A stretch of DNA of 5,108 bases from Oscillospiraceae bacterium (lineage in GTDB: Bacteria; Bacillota; Clostridia; Oscillospirales; Oscillospiraceae), in assembly GCA_016290695.1 (NCBI GenBank), contig JAEEUX010000186.1, forward strand, positions 1 through 5,108. Direction: 5' to 3'. Below the pieces are notes generated by a model that saw only the letters and a program-made list of their open reading frames with translations, made no database searches and was not told the origin of the DNA. Position numbers and translations under genes: made by a program. The number at the start of each line of letters is the position of its first letter. The first letter of the stretch is position 1. Shown here one piece after another: positions 1 to 4,995 of this stretch.

Positions 1-30
1 ATTTGATTTGTCTGTGCCAATATGGTTCAT

Positions 31-70
31 GCGCAGCAATGTGGGCCTGGGGCTTGCCCCAGGCATGGCA
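31..70 (-). repeat. REP-like palindromic repeat, copy 1 (inverted)
   Basis: The reverse complement of this 40-bp segment matches 4835-4874 with only two differences. The core is a 9-bp perfect stem, GCCTGGGGC at 45-53 and GCCCCAGGC at 56-64, with a 2-nt loop. The two differences from the other copies fall on partner positions of the stem, so pairing is preserved (T-A here, G-C there). The match stops abruptly at both ends. This behaves like a dispersed, structured intergenic element rather than a gene. The family name is unknown to me. Confidence 0.8.
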
Positions 71-151
71 CCCGCCTTTTGCACAATACACATAGTTCAT
101 ACATATTAAAATAAACTGTGCATACGGCTCGACGTTCCCCCGGCCTGACGA

Positions 152-168
152 CCGCGTAAAAAACGCGG
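152..168. repeat. Small GC-rich hairpin
   Basis: CCGCGT (152-157) and ACGCGG (163-168) form a 6-bp stem with an all-A loop on the plus strand (all U in a minus-strand transcript). There is no T-run after it on either strand, so it is not a standard intrinsic terminator. It may be part of the neighbouring repeat cluster. Confidence 0.35.
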
Positions 169-188
169 CGGTATAATCAAAACCACAA

Positions 189-216
189 CATGCCGGGGGC
201 AAGCCCCCGGCCCACA
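189..216 (+). repeat. REP-like palindromic repeat, copy 2
   Basis: This 28-bp segment is identical to 4838-4865. Its core is GCCGGGGGC (192-200), an AA loop, and GCCCCCGGC (203-211), followed by the conserved tail CCACA. The copy is shorter than copies 1 and 3 because the ATTGCTGCGC part of the tail is absent. It lies in the opposite orientation to copy 1, 120 bp away. Confidence 0.8.
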
Positions 217-271
217 GGCGGCTGCCGAGGATGGGTTATGCTGCTGTGCGTTAGTCGTGGTGCGTGTAAGC

Positions 272-293
272 GGAACGCTGAGGACAGCGTTCC
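272..293. repeat. 9-bp-stem hairpin, second repeat type
   Basis: GGAACGCTG (272-280) and CAGCGTTCC (285-293) pair perfectly over 9 bp around an AGGA loop. The sequence is unrelated to the GC-rich repeat at 31-70 and 189-216. No second copy exists in this window. Its compact palindromic form in a gene-free region suggests another dispersed element family, but that is inference. Confidence 0.55.
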
Positions 294-427
294 CTACAGG
301 AAAATCATCAACCATATGGGTTCATACAAATGACAAGTGCCACACTGGAGGGAACCACATGGCACTGCGCAACGCTTTGACGAAATTGAAATTTCCTATT
401 GCTCAGTATTCCACAAAAACGCCGGAA

Positions 428-970
428 TCAGCCCTTATAAAACGTCACGCGTCCATCCTTTTCGGTTGGTTTTTTCGCTTCGCCCTTCTGGGTTCCGACG
501 GCGAGGCCGATAACGAACATCTCCTCGGGGGCGATGCCGAGCTTTGCGCGCCACGCCGCGCCGTCCTCACGCATGAAGAACTGGCCGAGGCAGCCGATTA
601 TTACGTTGCCGAGGCCGAGGGATGTTGCGGCGAGCGCCATGTTCTCGACGGCGATACCGGCGTCGATCTCGGAATAGCTGAAATCGCGCGGGGCGACGAG
701 AATGATGAAGGTCGGCGCGTTATAGTGGAATGTGTTCCCGCGGGCAAAGGGACGCCCGCTGTTGCGGTTATAGGTCATGAAGGCGTCGTTCAGCGCGTTT
801 ATCTCGGCGGCGTCCTGCATGACGATGGCGCGGATCTCCTGACGGTTGCGCGCCGTGGGAGCTTCGAGGAAGGCCTTGAGGATGGCGTCAAGCTGCTCCT
901 TCGTGAGCTGCTTGCCTTCTTCATAGGCGCGAACGCTGCGGCGGGTGGCGATGGCTTCTAAAGTTTCCAT
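428..970 (-). CDS. Nitroreductase family protein (FMN-dependent)
   Basis: This 180-residue protein belongs to the nitroreductase superfamily: FMN-containing NAD(P)H oxidoreductases, usually cytoplasmic homodimers that reduce nitro or quinone compounds. The true substrate cannot be read from sequence. Evidence includes the N-terminal RRSVR motif (residues 10-14), which typically contacts the FMN phosphate. It is followed by the APTARNRQ segment (37-44) corresponding to the usual APS-x-x-NxQ loop. The signature helix DAGIAVENMALAATSLGLG lies at 103-121, and the C-terminal LAVGTQKGEAKKP segment carries the usual late glycine. The start at 970 is preferred because GAAAGGA (981-987) lies 10 nt upstream and METLEAIATRRSVR is a typical family N-terminus. 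An in-frame ATG at 1039 would add 23 unlikely residues and overlaps the promoter. The gene is monocistronic here and divergent from parA. The compact length is normal for small nitroreductases. Confidence 0.88.
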   Translation of the reverse strand: METLEAIATRRSVRAYEEGKQLTKEQLDAILKAFLEAPTARNRQEIRAIVMQDAAEINALNDAFMTYNRNSGRPFARGNTFHYNAPTFIILVAPRDFSYSEIDAGIAVENMALAATSLGLGNVIIGCLGQFFMREDGAAWRAKLGIAPEEMFVIGLAVGTQKGEAKKPTEKDGRVTFYKG

Positions 971-1029
971 GGTTTTTTCATCCTTTCTGATTGCGGGCAT
1001 AAGCCCACGGGTTTTCGGTTTCTGCGCTA

Positions 1030-1058
1030 ATTGTACCATTTCGCGCGCAAAATAGCAA
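1030..1058 (-). promoter_or_regulatory. Promoter of the nitroreductase gene
   Basis: Read on the minus strand, TTGCTA (1053-1058) and TACAAT (1030-1035) are separated by exactly 17 bp. This is a good vegetative sigma-A-type promoter pointing into the nitroreductase. Transcription would begin near 1023, giving a leader of about 50 nt. It supports the start codon at 970 rather than the ATG at 1039, which lies upstream of the predicted transcription start. Confidence 0.65.
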
Positions 1059-1113
1059 TAGGTGCGGTTATAGATTTTGCCCTAAAAACGCCCGCGCCGT
1101 GCGGTTTTCGGGC

Positions 1114-1121
1114 TGTTTCAC
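1114..1121. promoter_or_regulatory. parS half-site
   Basis: TGTTTCAC matches the left half of the parS consensus exactly, but the right half is not conserved. It sits 26 bp upstream of the perfect parS. It also overlaps a small palindrome, CACAG-TC-CTGTG (1119-1130). It may be a decayed parS or chance. ParB normally needs both half-sites. Confidence 0.3.
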
Positions 1122-1139
1122 AGTCCTGTGCGGAAGCCT

Positions 1140-1155
1140 TGTTTCACGTGAAACA
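1140..1155. promoter_or_regulatory. parS: parS centromere site, perfect palindrome
   Basis: TGTTTCACGTGAAACA is a perfect 16-bp palindrome. It fits the chromosomal parS consensus TGTTNCACGTGAAACA known from Bacillus and conserved widely across bacteria. Palindromy extends one more base on each side (1139-1156). ParB loads at such sites as a CTP-dependent clamp and spreads on flanking DNA. It lies about 150 bp upstream of parA, so ParB bound here could both organise the origin region and influence the parA and nitroreductase promoters. Confidence 0.95.
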
Positions 1156-1210
1156 ACTATCTATTGTATATATCTGCCAGCAAATAATCTATAGCTTGTG
1201 TCCTTCCAAA

Positions 1211-1226
1211 TGTTTCACATGAAACA
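1211..1226. promoter_or_regulatory. parS: Second parS site, one mismatch
   Basis: TGTTTCACATGAAACA differs from the perfect site at 1140-1155 by a single base in the centre (CACATG instead of CACGTG). It starts 71 bp downstream of that site and ends 21 bp before the -35 of the parA promoter. The central CG is normally strongly conserved, so affinity may be lower. The position suggests a role in loading near, or autoregulation of, the parAB operon, which is inference. Confidence 0.8.
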
Positions 1227-1247
1227 ATCATTTTTCAGACAAATTTC

Positions 1248-1276
1248 TTGCGTTTCGCCCGCTAAGCGCGTATAAT
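1248..1276 (+). promoter_or_regulatory. Promoter of the parA-parB-serS operon
   Basis: TTGCGT (1248-1253) and a consensus TATAAT (1271-1276) are separated by 17 bp, in a local AT-rich stretch just upstream of parA. Transcription would start around 1283, leaving a very short leader before the ribosome binding site GGGAG (1297-1301). The second parS lies immediately upstream of the -35. Confidence 0.8.
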
Positions 1277-1306
1277 AGCATTATATTTTAAATGGTGGGA
1301 GATACA

Positions 1307-2068
1307 ATGGGAAAAACTATCGCGCTATTCAACCAAAAGGGCGGCGTCGGCAAGACGACGACCTGCGTAAACCTCGCCTGCGCGCTGAAAGAGCAGGGGA
1401 AGCGCGTCCTCGTCGTGGACACGGACCCGCAGGGTCACAGCAGCTCCGGGCTGGGAGTTGACCGCAACGCCGCCCCGAGCGTTTACGATGTCCTGCTCAA
1501 CGGCGTCCCGGCGGAGAAGGCGACCTTCAAAACCCCGTACGCGGACGTTATCCCGTCCAACCGCAGCCTTTTCGGCGCGGGGATACAGATGACGGAGCTG
1601 GAAAACCGCGAATTCATCCTCCGCAACGCGCTCGCGCCCGTAAAGGATAAGTACGATTTCATTTTCATCGACTGCCCGGCGCTTCTGGAGCTGCTTACGC
1701 TCAATTCGCTCGCGGCGGCGGATTCGCTGCTCATCCCTGTACAGTGCGAATATCTCGCGCTCGAGGGGCTTTCGAGCCTTATGAACACGATAAGGATGAT
1801 GAAAAAGAGCCTGAACCCGGAGGTCGAGGTCGAGGGCGTTTTGCTCACGATGTTCGACGGGCGCACGAACCTGTCCCTGCAGGTAGCCAGCGAGGTTAAG
1901 CGCTACATGAAGGACAAAACCTTCAAAACCGTTATCCCGCGCAACGTCCGTCTTTCCGAAGCGCCGAGCCACTTTAAGCCGGTCATCGCCTATGACCGCG
2001 CCTCGAAGGGTTCAGCCGCTTACATGGAGCTGGCGGAGGAAATTATAAAAAAGAACAAAACAAAGTAA
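1307..2068 (+). CDS. parA: Chromosome partitioning ATPase ParA (Soj)
   Basis: A 253-residue ParA/Soj ATPase, a deviant Walker-type P-loop protein. It dimerises on ATP, binds the nucleoid non-specifically and, with ParB-parS, drives origin segregation. In Bacillus the homologue also controls DnaA. Motifs: the deviant Walker A KGGVGKTT (residues 11-18) with signature lysine K11; VVDTDPQG (36-43) as the Walker A' region; Walker B IFIDCP with D122; LIPVQCEYLALEG; and the C-terminal PRNVRLSEAPSHFKPV block typical of chromosomal ParA. Oddity: the loop after Walker B reads CPALLELLTLN, where the family usually has CPPSLGLLTLN. The start at 1307 is chosen because GGGAG (1297-1301) precedes it by 5 nt and MGKTIALFNQKGG is the standard beginning. 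The ATG at 1292 adds five residues and has no ribosome binding site. It ends with tandem stops TAATAA and is followed closely by parB. Confidence 0.96.
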   Translation: MGKTIALFNQKGGVGKTTTCVNLACALKEQGKRVLVVDTDPQGHSSSGLGVDRNAAPSVYDVLLNGVPAEKATFKTPYADVIPSNRSLFGAGIQMTELENREFILRNALAPVKDKYDFIFIDCPALLELLTLNSLAAADSLLIPVQCEYLALEGLSSLMNTIRMMKKSLNPEVEVEGVLLTMFDGRTNLSLQVASEVKRYMKDKTFKTVIPRNVRLSEAPSHFKPVIAYDRASKGSAAYMELAEEIIKKNKTK

Positions 2069-2070
2069 TA

Positions 2071-2076
2071 AGGAGG
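2071..2076 (+). promoter_or_regulatory. Ribosome binding site that decides the parB start
   Basis: A perfect AGGAGG lies just after the parA stop. The nearest ATG (2078) is only one base away, too close for normal initiation. The TTG at 2084 is 7 nt away, which is ideal. This favours TTG as the parB start. Confidence 0.8.
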
Positions 2077-2083
2077 CATGGTT

Positions 2084-2968
2084 TTGGCTAAGGGATTGAA
2101 CAAATCAGGGCTCGAAGCGCTTTTCGGCGGCGAAGCCCTTGAAAATGACAGCGTGGACTGCGCCTTCATTCCGCTCGAAAAAATCTCAACCGCGCCGTCA
2201 CAGGCGAGAAAATATTTCGACGAGGAGGCCATAGACGAGCTGGCGAGCTCCATAGAGGAGCACGGCATAATCCAGCCGCTGACCGTCCGCCGCCTGCAGG
2301 ACGGCGGCTACGAAATAATCGCGGGCGAACGCCGCTGGCGCGCCGCGCGGAAACTGGGTCTTGACAAGGTGCCCGCCCGCATAATCGAGGCGGACGACCG
2401 CGAGGCGATGGAAATGGGTCTCGTCGAGAACCTTCAGCGCGAGGACCTCAACCCCATCGAGGAGGCGCAGGGCTACAAGACGCTCATGGAGGTCTACGGT
2501 CTCACGCAGGAGAAGGCGGCAGAGCGCGTCGGCAAGTCGCGCCCGGCGGTTGCCAACAGTATGCGGCTTTTAAATCTTCCGGAGGACGTTATCGTCCGCG
2601 TAGAAAACTGCGAGCTCAGCGCCGGTCACGCACGGTCGCTGCTCGCGCTTGAGGACGGCGAAACGATAAGCGAGCTGGCTGACAGAGTATGCCGCGAGGG
2701 TCTCACCGTCCGCCAGACGGAGGCGCTCGTCAAAAAAACCATCGCGGAGGCGAACCGCCCGCCCGAGGAGCCGAAGCCGCTCACGAAGGACGACGTGCAG
2801 CTCCATACGCGCGAGCTGGAGCGCCGCCTTTCCGGCGAGCTTGGCCGCCGCGTAAAAATCACCCTCGGGGGCCGCAAGAGCCGCATAGAGCTGGAGTTTT
2901 ACGGCAACGAGGATCTGGATAAAATAATAGAAGCCCTGAGAAACGGGAAAATGAAGGGAAGCAAATAA
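2084..2968 (+). CDS. parB: Chromosome partitioning protein ParB (Spo0J)
   Basis: A 294-residue ParB/Spo0J, the parS-binding CTPase clamp that loads at parS, slides onto flanking DNA, recruits SMC and stimulates ParA. Domains in order: an N-terminal ParA-interaction peptide, AKGLNKSGLEALFGG; the ParB/Srx nucleotide-binding domain (about 25-125) with GIIQPLTVR (61-69), GERRWRAA (81-88) and ENLQREDLNPIEEAQGY (115-131); a parS-binding helix-turn-helix (about 141-163, TQEKAAERVGKSRPAVANS) followed by the LSAGHARSLLAL helix; a charged linker; and a C-terminal dimerisation domain (about 240-294). All core CTP motifs are present and the length is normal. I start it at TTG 2084 because of spacing from AGGAGG and because MAKGL matches usual ParB N-termini. 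An ATG at 2078 would add only two residues. It is the second gene of the operon. Confidence 0.95.
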   Translation: MAKGLNKSGLEALFGGEALENDSVDCAFIPLEKISTAPSQARKYFDEEAIDELASSIEEHGIIQPLTVRRLQDGGYEIIAGERRWRAARKLGLDKVPARIIEADDREAMEMGLVENLQREDLNPIEEAQGYKTLMEVYGLTQEKAAERVGKSRPAVANSMRLLNLPEDVIVRVENCELSAGHARSLLALEDGETISELADRVCREGLTVRQTEALVKKTIAEANRPPEEPKPLTKDDVQLHTRELERRLSGELGRRVKITLGGRKSRIELEFYGNEDLDKIIEALRNGKMKGSK

Positions 2969-2971
2969 AAT

Positions 2972-4273
2972 ATGTTAGACATCAAGCTTATTCGTGAAAA
3001 CCCCGAGCTCGTTCGGGAGAACATAAAGAAGAAATATCAGGACGCGAAGCTGCCGCTCGTCGATAAGGCAATCGAGCTGGACAACGCCAAACGCGCCGCC
3101 ATCAAGGAGGCGGACGAGCTTCGCGCGAACCGCAACAGCCTCTCCAAGCAGGTCGGCGTCCTCATGGGTCAGGCGAAGAAGGACCCGTCGAAGCTCGCGG
3201 AGGCGGAAAAGCTCAAGGAGCAGGTGAGCGCGCAGGCCGCGCGCCTTGCCGAGCTGGAGGCGAAGGAGACGGAGTACGAGACCGAGCTTCACAAGGTCAT
3301 GCTGCTCATCCCGCAGATAATCGACCCCAGCGTCCCCCTCGGCCCGGACGATAGCTGCAACGTCGAGGTTCAGCGCTTCGGCGAGCCGGTTGTGCCCGAT
3401 TTCGAGATACCCTACCACACTGAGATAATGGAGCGCTTCAACGGCGTGGACATGGACGCCGCGGGCCGCGTTTCCGGCAACGGTTTTTATTACCTCATGG
3501 GCGACATTGCGCGTCTGCATGAGGCCGTGCTCGCCTATGCGCGCGATTTCATGATAAATAAGGGCTTCATTTTCTGCATCCCGCCCTTCATGATCCACGG
3601 CAACGTCGTCGAAGGCGTTATGAGCCAGACGGACATGGACGCGATGATGTATAAAATCGAGGGCGAGGATCTTTACCTCATCGGAACCTCCGAGCACTCG
3701 ATGATAGGCAAGTTCATCGACCAGATAATCCCCGAGCAGAGCCTCCCGCAGACGCTCACGAGCTATTCCCCCTGCTTCCGCAAGGAGAAGGGCGCGCACG
3801 GCATCGAGGAGCGCGGCGTTTACCGCATCCACCAGTTCGAGAAGCAGGAGATGATAGTCGTCTGCAAGCCGGAGGACAGCATGGCCTGGTATGAGAAGAT
3901 GTGGCGCTACAGCGTCGAGCTCTTCCGCTCGATGGATATCCCCGTGCGGCAGCTTGAGTGCTGCTCCGGCGACCTGGCCGACCTCAAGGTGAAAAGCTGC
4001 GACATCGAGGCCTGGAGCCCGCGCCAGCAGAAGTATTTCGAGGTCTGCTCCTGCTCCAACCTCGGCGACGCGCAGGCCCGCCGCCTGAAAATGCGCGTTC
4101 GCGGCGAGGACGGCAAAATGTACCTCCCGCACACGCTGAACAACACCGTCGTCGCCCCGCCGCGTATGCTTATCGCGTTCCTCGAAAATAACCTCCGCGC
4201 GGACGGAACCGTAGTCATCCCCGAGGTGCTGCGCCCCTATATGGGCGGCGCGGAAAAGCTCGAAAGGCGCTGA
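2972..4273 (+). CDS. serS: Serine--tRNA ligase
   Basis: A 433-residue class II seryl-tRNA synthetase, which charges tRNA-Ser (and tRNA-Sec where present) with serine in the cytoplasm. The N-terminal MLDIKLIREN is the family hallmark. Residues about 27-108 form the long charged coiled-coil arm that contacts the tRNA variable arm. The catalytic core follows, with the TSE serine-binding loop (239-241), motif 2 CFRKEKGAHG with R270, and motif 3 NNTVVAPPRMLIAFLEN with R398, ending in VIPEVLRPYMGG. Motif 3 has APPR where the commonest bacterial form has AVGR. I recall this variant from other Clostridia, so it is probably a subtype rather than damage. The gene begins 3 nt after the parB stop with only a weak, distant purine stretch (2954-2960), so translational coupling to parB is likely. 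There is no separate promoter or T-box. Confidence 0.97.
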   Translation: MLDIKLIRENPELVRENIKKKYQDAKLPLVDKAIELDNAKRAAIKEADELRANRNSLSKQVGVLMGQAKKDPSKLAEAEKLKEQVSAQAARLAELEAKETEYETELHKVMLLIPQIIDPSVPLGPDDSCNVEVQRFGEPVVPDFEIPYHTEIMERFNGVDMDAAGRVSGNGFYYLMGDIARLHEAVLAYARDFMINKGFIFCIPPFMIHGNVVEGVMSQTDMDAMMYKIEGEDLYLIGTSEHSMIGKFIDQIIPEQSLPQTLTSYSPCFRKEKGAHGIEERGVYRIHQFEKQEMIVVCKPEDSMAWYEKMWRYSVELFRSMDIPVRQLECCSGDLADLKVKSCDIEAWSPRQQKYFEVCSCSNLGDAQARRLKMRVRGEDGKMYLPHTLNNTVVAPPRMLIAFLENNLRADGTVVIPEVLRPYMGGAEKLERR

Positions 4274-4283
4274 TTTTATTAAA

Positions 4284-4305
4284 TATAGCGCAGGTGCGCT
4301 ATAAT
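4284..4305 (+). promoter_or_regulatory. Palindrome overlapping a TATAAT box before mscL
   Basis: TATAGCGCA (4284-4292) and TGCGCTATA (4295-4303) form a perfect 9-bp inverted repeat with a 2-base centre. Its right edge contains TATAAT (4300-4305), a consensus -10. No strong -35 is visible (TTATTA at 4276-4281, spaced 18 bp, is poor). It could be the mscL promoter with an operator-like palindrome over the -10, or a weak terminator for serS followed by an AT-rich stretch without a clean T-run. I favour a promoter role with modest confidence. Confidence 0.5.
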
Positions 4306-4339
4306 ATATTAAATTATTTTGGTAAAGGGGTAATCAGGT

Positions 4340-4789
4340 ATGAAAAAGTTCTTCTCTGAGTTCAAGACCTTCATCATGCGCGGCAACGTAATCGACATGG
4401 CCGTCGGCGTTATCATCGCCGGAGCCTTCGGAAAGATTACAACCTCGCTCGTCAACGATGTGCTCATGCCGGCAATCGGTATGCTCATCGGCGGCATCGA
4501 CCTTTCGCGCCTGAATATCACGCTCGCCGAGGCGCAGGTAAACGAGCTGGGCGAAGTCACGAAGGAGGCCGTCGTCATCGGCATCGGCACCCTGCTCGTG
4601 ACGATTATCGACTTTCTCATCGTCGCCTTTGTCGTGTTCCTCATTATCAAGGGCATGAACCGCGCCCAGAAGGCCATCGAGGAGCGCAAGAAGAAGGAGG
4701 AGGCCCCCGAGGAGCCCGCCGAGCCCGAACCCAGCGCCGAGGAGAAGCTCCTTACCGAGATAAGAGATTTGCTCAAGGAGAAAAAATAA
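4340..4789 (+). CDS. mscL: Large-conductance mechanosensitive channel MscL
   Basis: A 149-residue MscL, a homopentameric inner-membrane channel that opens under membrane tension and releases solutes during hypo-osmotic shock. An amphipathic N-terminal helix (residues 1-14) precedes RGNVIDMAVGVIIAGAFGK (14-32) in TM1, which runs to about 46. G23 corresponds to the gate glycine G22 of the E. coli protein. The extracytoplasmic loop spans about 52-77. TM2 (about 79-103) contains the conserved DFLIVAF. A Lys/Glu/Pro-rich linker follows, then the C-terminal bundle helix LLTEIRDLLKE, the same as in E. coli. The length is slightly above the usual 130-140 residues. AAAGGGG (4324-4330), 9 nt upstream, fixes the ATG. 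It lies 66 nt after serS in the same direction and probably has its own promoter. No T-rich terminator follows; the palindromic repeat at 4835 is the first hairpin downstream. Confidence 0.97.
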   Translation: MKKFFSEFKTFIMRGNVIDMAVGVIIAGAFGKITTSLVNDVLMPAIGMLIGGIDLSRLNITLAEAQVNELGEVTKEAVVIGIGTLLVTIIDFLIVAFVVFLIIKGMNRAQKAIEERKKKEEAPEEPAEPEPSAEEKLLTEIRDLLKEKK

Positions 4790-4834
4790 GGCGGGGCGTC
4801 GTATTAACCATATATCATTTCCGCAAAATCGCAG

Positions 4835-4874
4835 TGCCATGCCGGGGGCAAGCCCCCGGCCCACATTGCTGCGC
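4835..4874 (+). repeat. REP-like palindromic repeat, copy 3
   Basis: The full-length 40-bp form has a TGCCAT head, stem GCCGGGGGC (4841-4849), an AA loop, GCCCCCGGC (4852-4860), and the tail CCACATTGCTGCGC. It matches the reverse complement of 31-70 except for a stem base pair exchanged as a pair, and contains the 28-bp segment seen at 189-216. It is the first strong hairpin after mscL, 46 nt past the stop codon, and could protect the 3' end of that transcript. Confidence 0.85.
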
Positions 4875-4936
4875 CGCACCTTCGCTCCCTAGACGCCGCA
4901 CCTTCGTACCCCCGCGCCGCCCTTTCGCTCCCCTTG
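4872..4936 (+). repeat. Imperfect tandem repeat, about 22 bp, three units
   Basis: CGCCGCACCTTCG occurs at 4872-4884 and again at 4894-4906. A two-mismatch version, CGCCGCCCTTTCG, lies at 4915-4927. Unit starts are 22 and 21 bp apart, and each unit continues with a C/T-rich tail. The third unit runs into the first stem of the double-hairpin element at 4927. A fourth partial relative, AGACGCCGC, appears near the window end (about 5094). Confidence 0.6.
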
Positions 4937-4974
4937 GATAAGGGGAGCTGTCAGCCGAAGGCTGACTGAGAGGT
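4927..4974 (+). repeat. Double-hairpin repeat element, copy A
   Basis: The first hairpin is GCTCCCCTT (4927-4935), loop GGAT, AAGGGGAGC (4940-4948). The second is GTCAGCC (4950-4956), loop GAA, GGCTGAC (4960-4966). The conserved tail TGAGAGGT follows. The same architecture recurs at 4996-5038 in the same orientation. Similar elements are, in my recollection, common in gut Clostridia genomes. The function is unknown to me. Confidence 0.8.
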
Positions 4975-4995
4975 CGTCAGCGCGCAGCGCGTTTT

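Larger units (their letters stand above)
1..427. other. Gene-free left flank rich in palindromes
   Basis: I see no convincing protein or RNA gene here. The stretch contains two copies of a 9-bp-stem palindromic repeat in opposite orientations (31-70 and 189-216) and two unrelated hairpins (152-168 and 272-293). A TATAAT at 172-177 lacks a recognisable -35 at proper spacing. A well-formed GGAGG ribosome binding site (347-351) precedes an ATG at 359, but the frame that follows runs antisense through the whole nitroreductase gene. No clear intrinsic terminator for the nitroreductase is visible to its left. Confidence 0.7.

Noticed and set aside
106..315. Small minus-strand open frame in the left flank
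   Set aside because: It runs through REP copy 2 and two hairpins, has no clear ribosome binding site and a low-complexity composition.
257..961. Long open frame on the plus strand
   Set aside because: Most of it is antisense to the nitroreductase, which has clear family motifs. The translated sequence resembles nothing and is open mainly because of GC-rich codon bias on the other strand.
1031..1222. 63-codon open frame between the nitroreductase and parA
   Set aside because: It covers both the nitroreductase promoter and the parS sites, has no ribosome binding site and ends among regulatory sequence.
1059..1306. Replication origin (oriC)
   Set aside because: The parS sites and AT-rich stretch suggested it, but I found no TTATCCACA-type DnaA boxes and dnaA/dnaN are not present. 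The origin is probably nearby on the chromosome but not in this window.
2940..2971. T-box riboswitch before serS
   Set aside because: The gap to parB is only 3 nt, so there is no room for a leader, and no T-box sequence is seen.
2975..4132. Long minus-strand open frame opposite serS
   Set aside because: It is the antisense shadow of serS, rich in Leu/Ala/Val/His from complementary GC-rich codons, with no recognisable domain. The minus-strand frames opposite parA, parB and mscL are rejected for the same reason.
4981..4995. Intrinsic terminator (CGCG-CAG-CGCG-TTTT)
   Set aside because: The stem is only 4 bp and there are only four Ts, nearly 200 nt past mscL. It is too weak to call.
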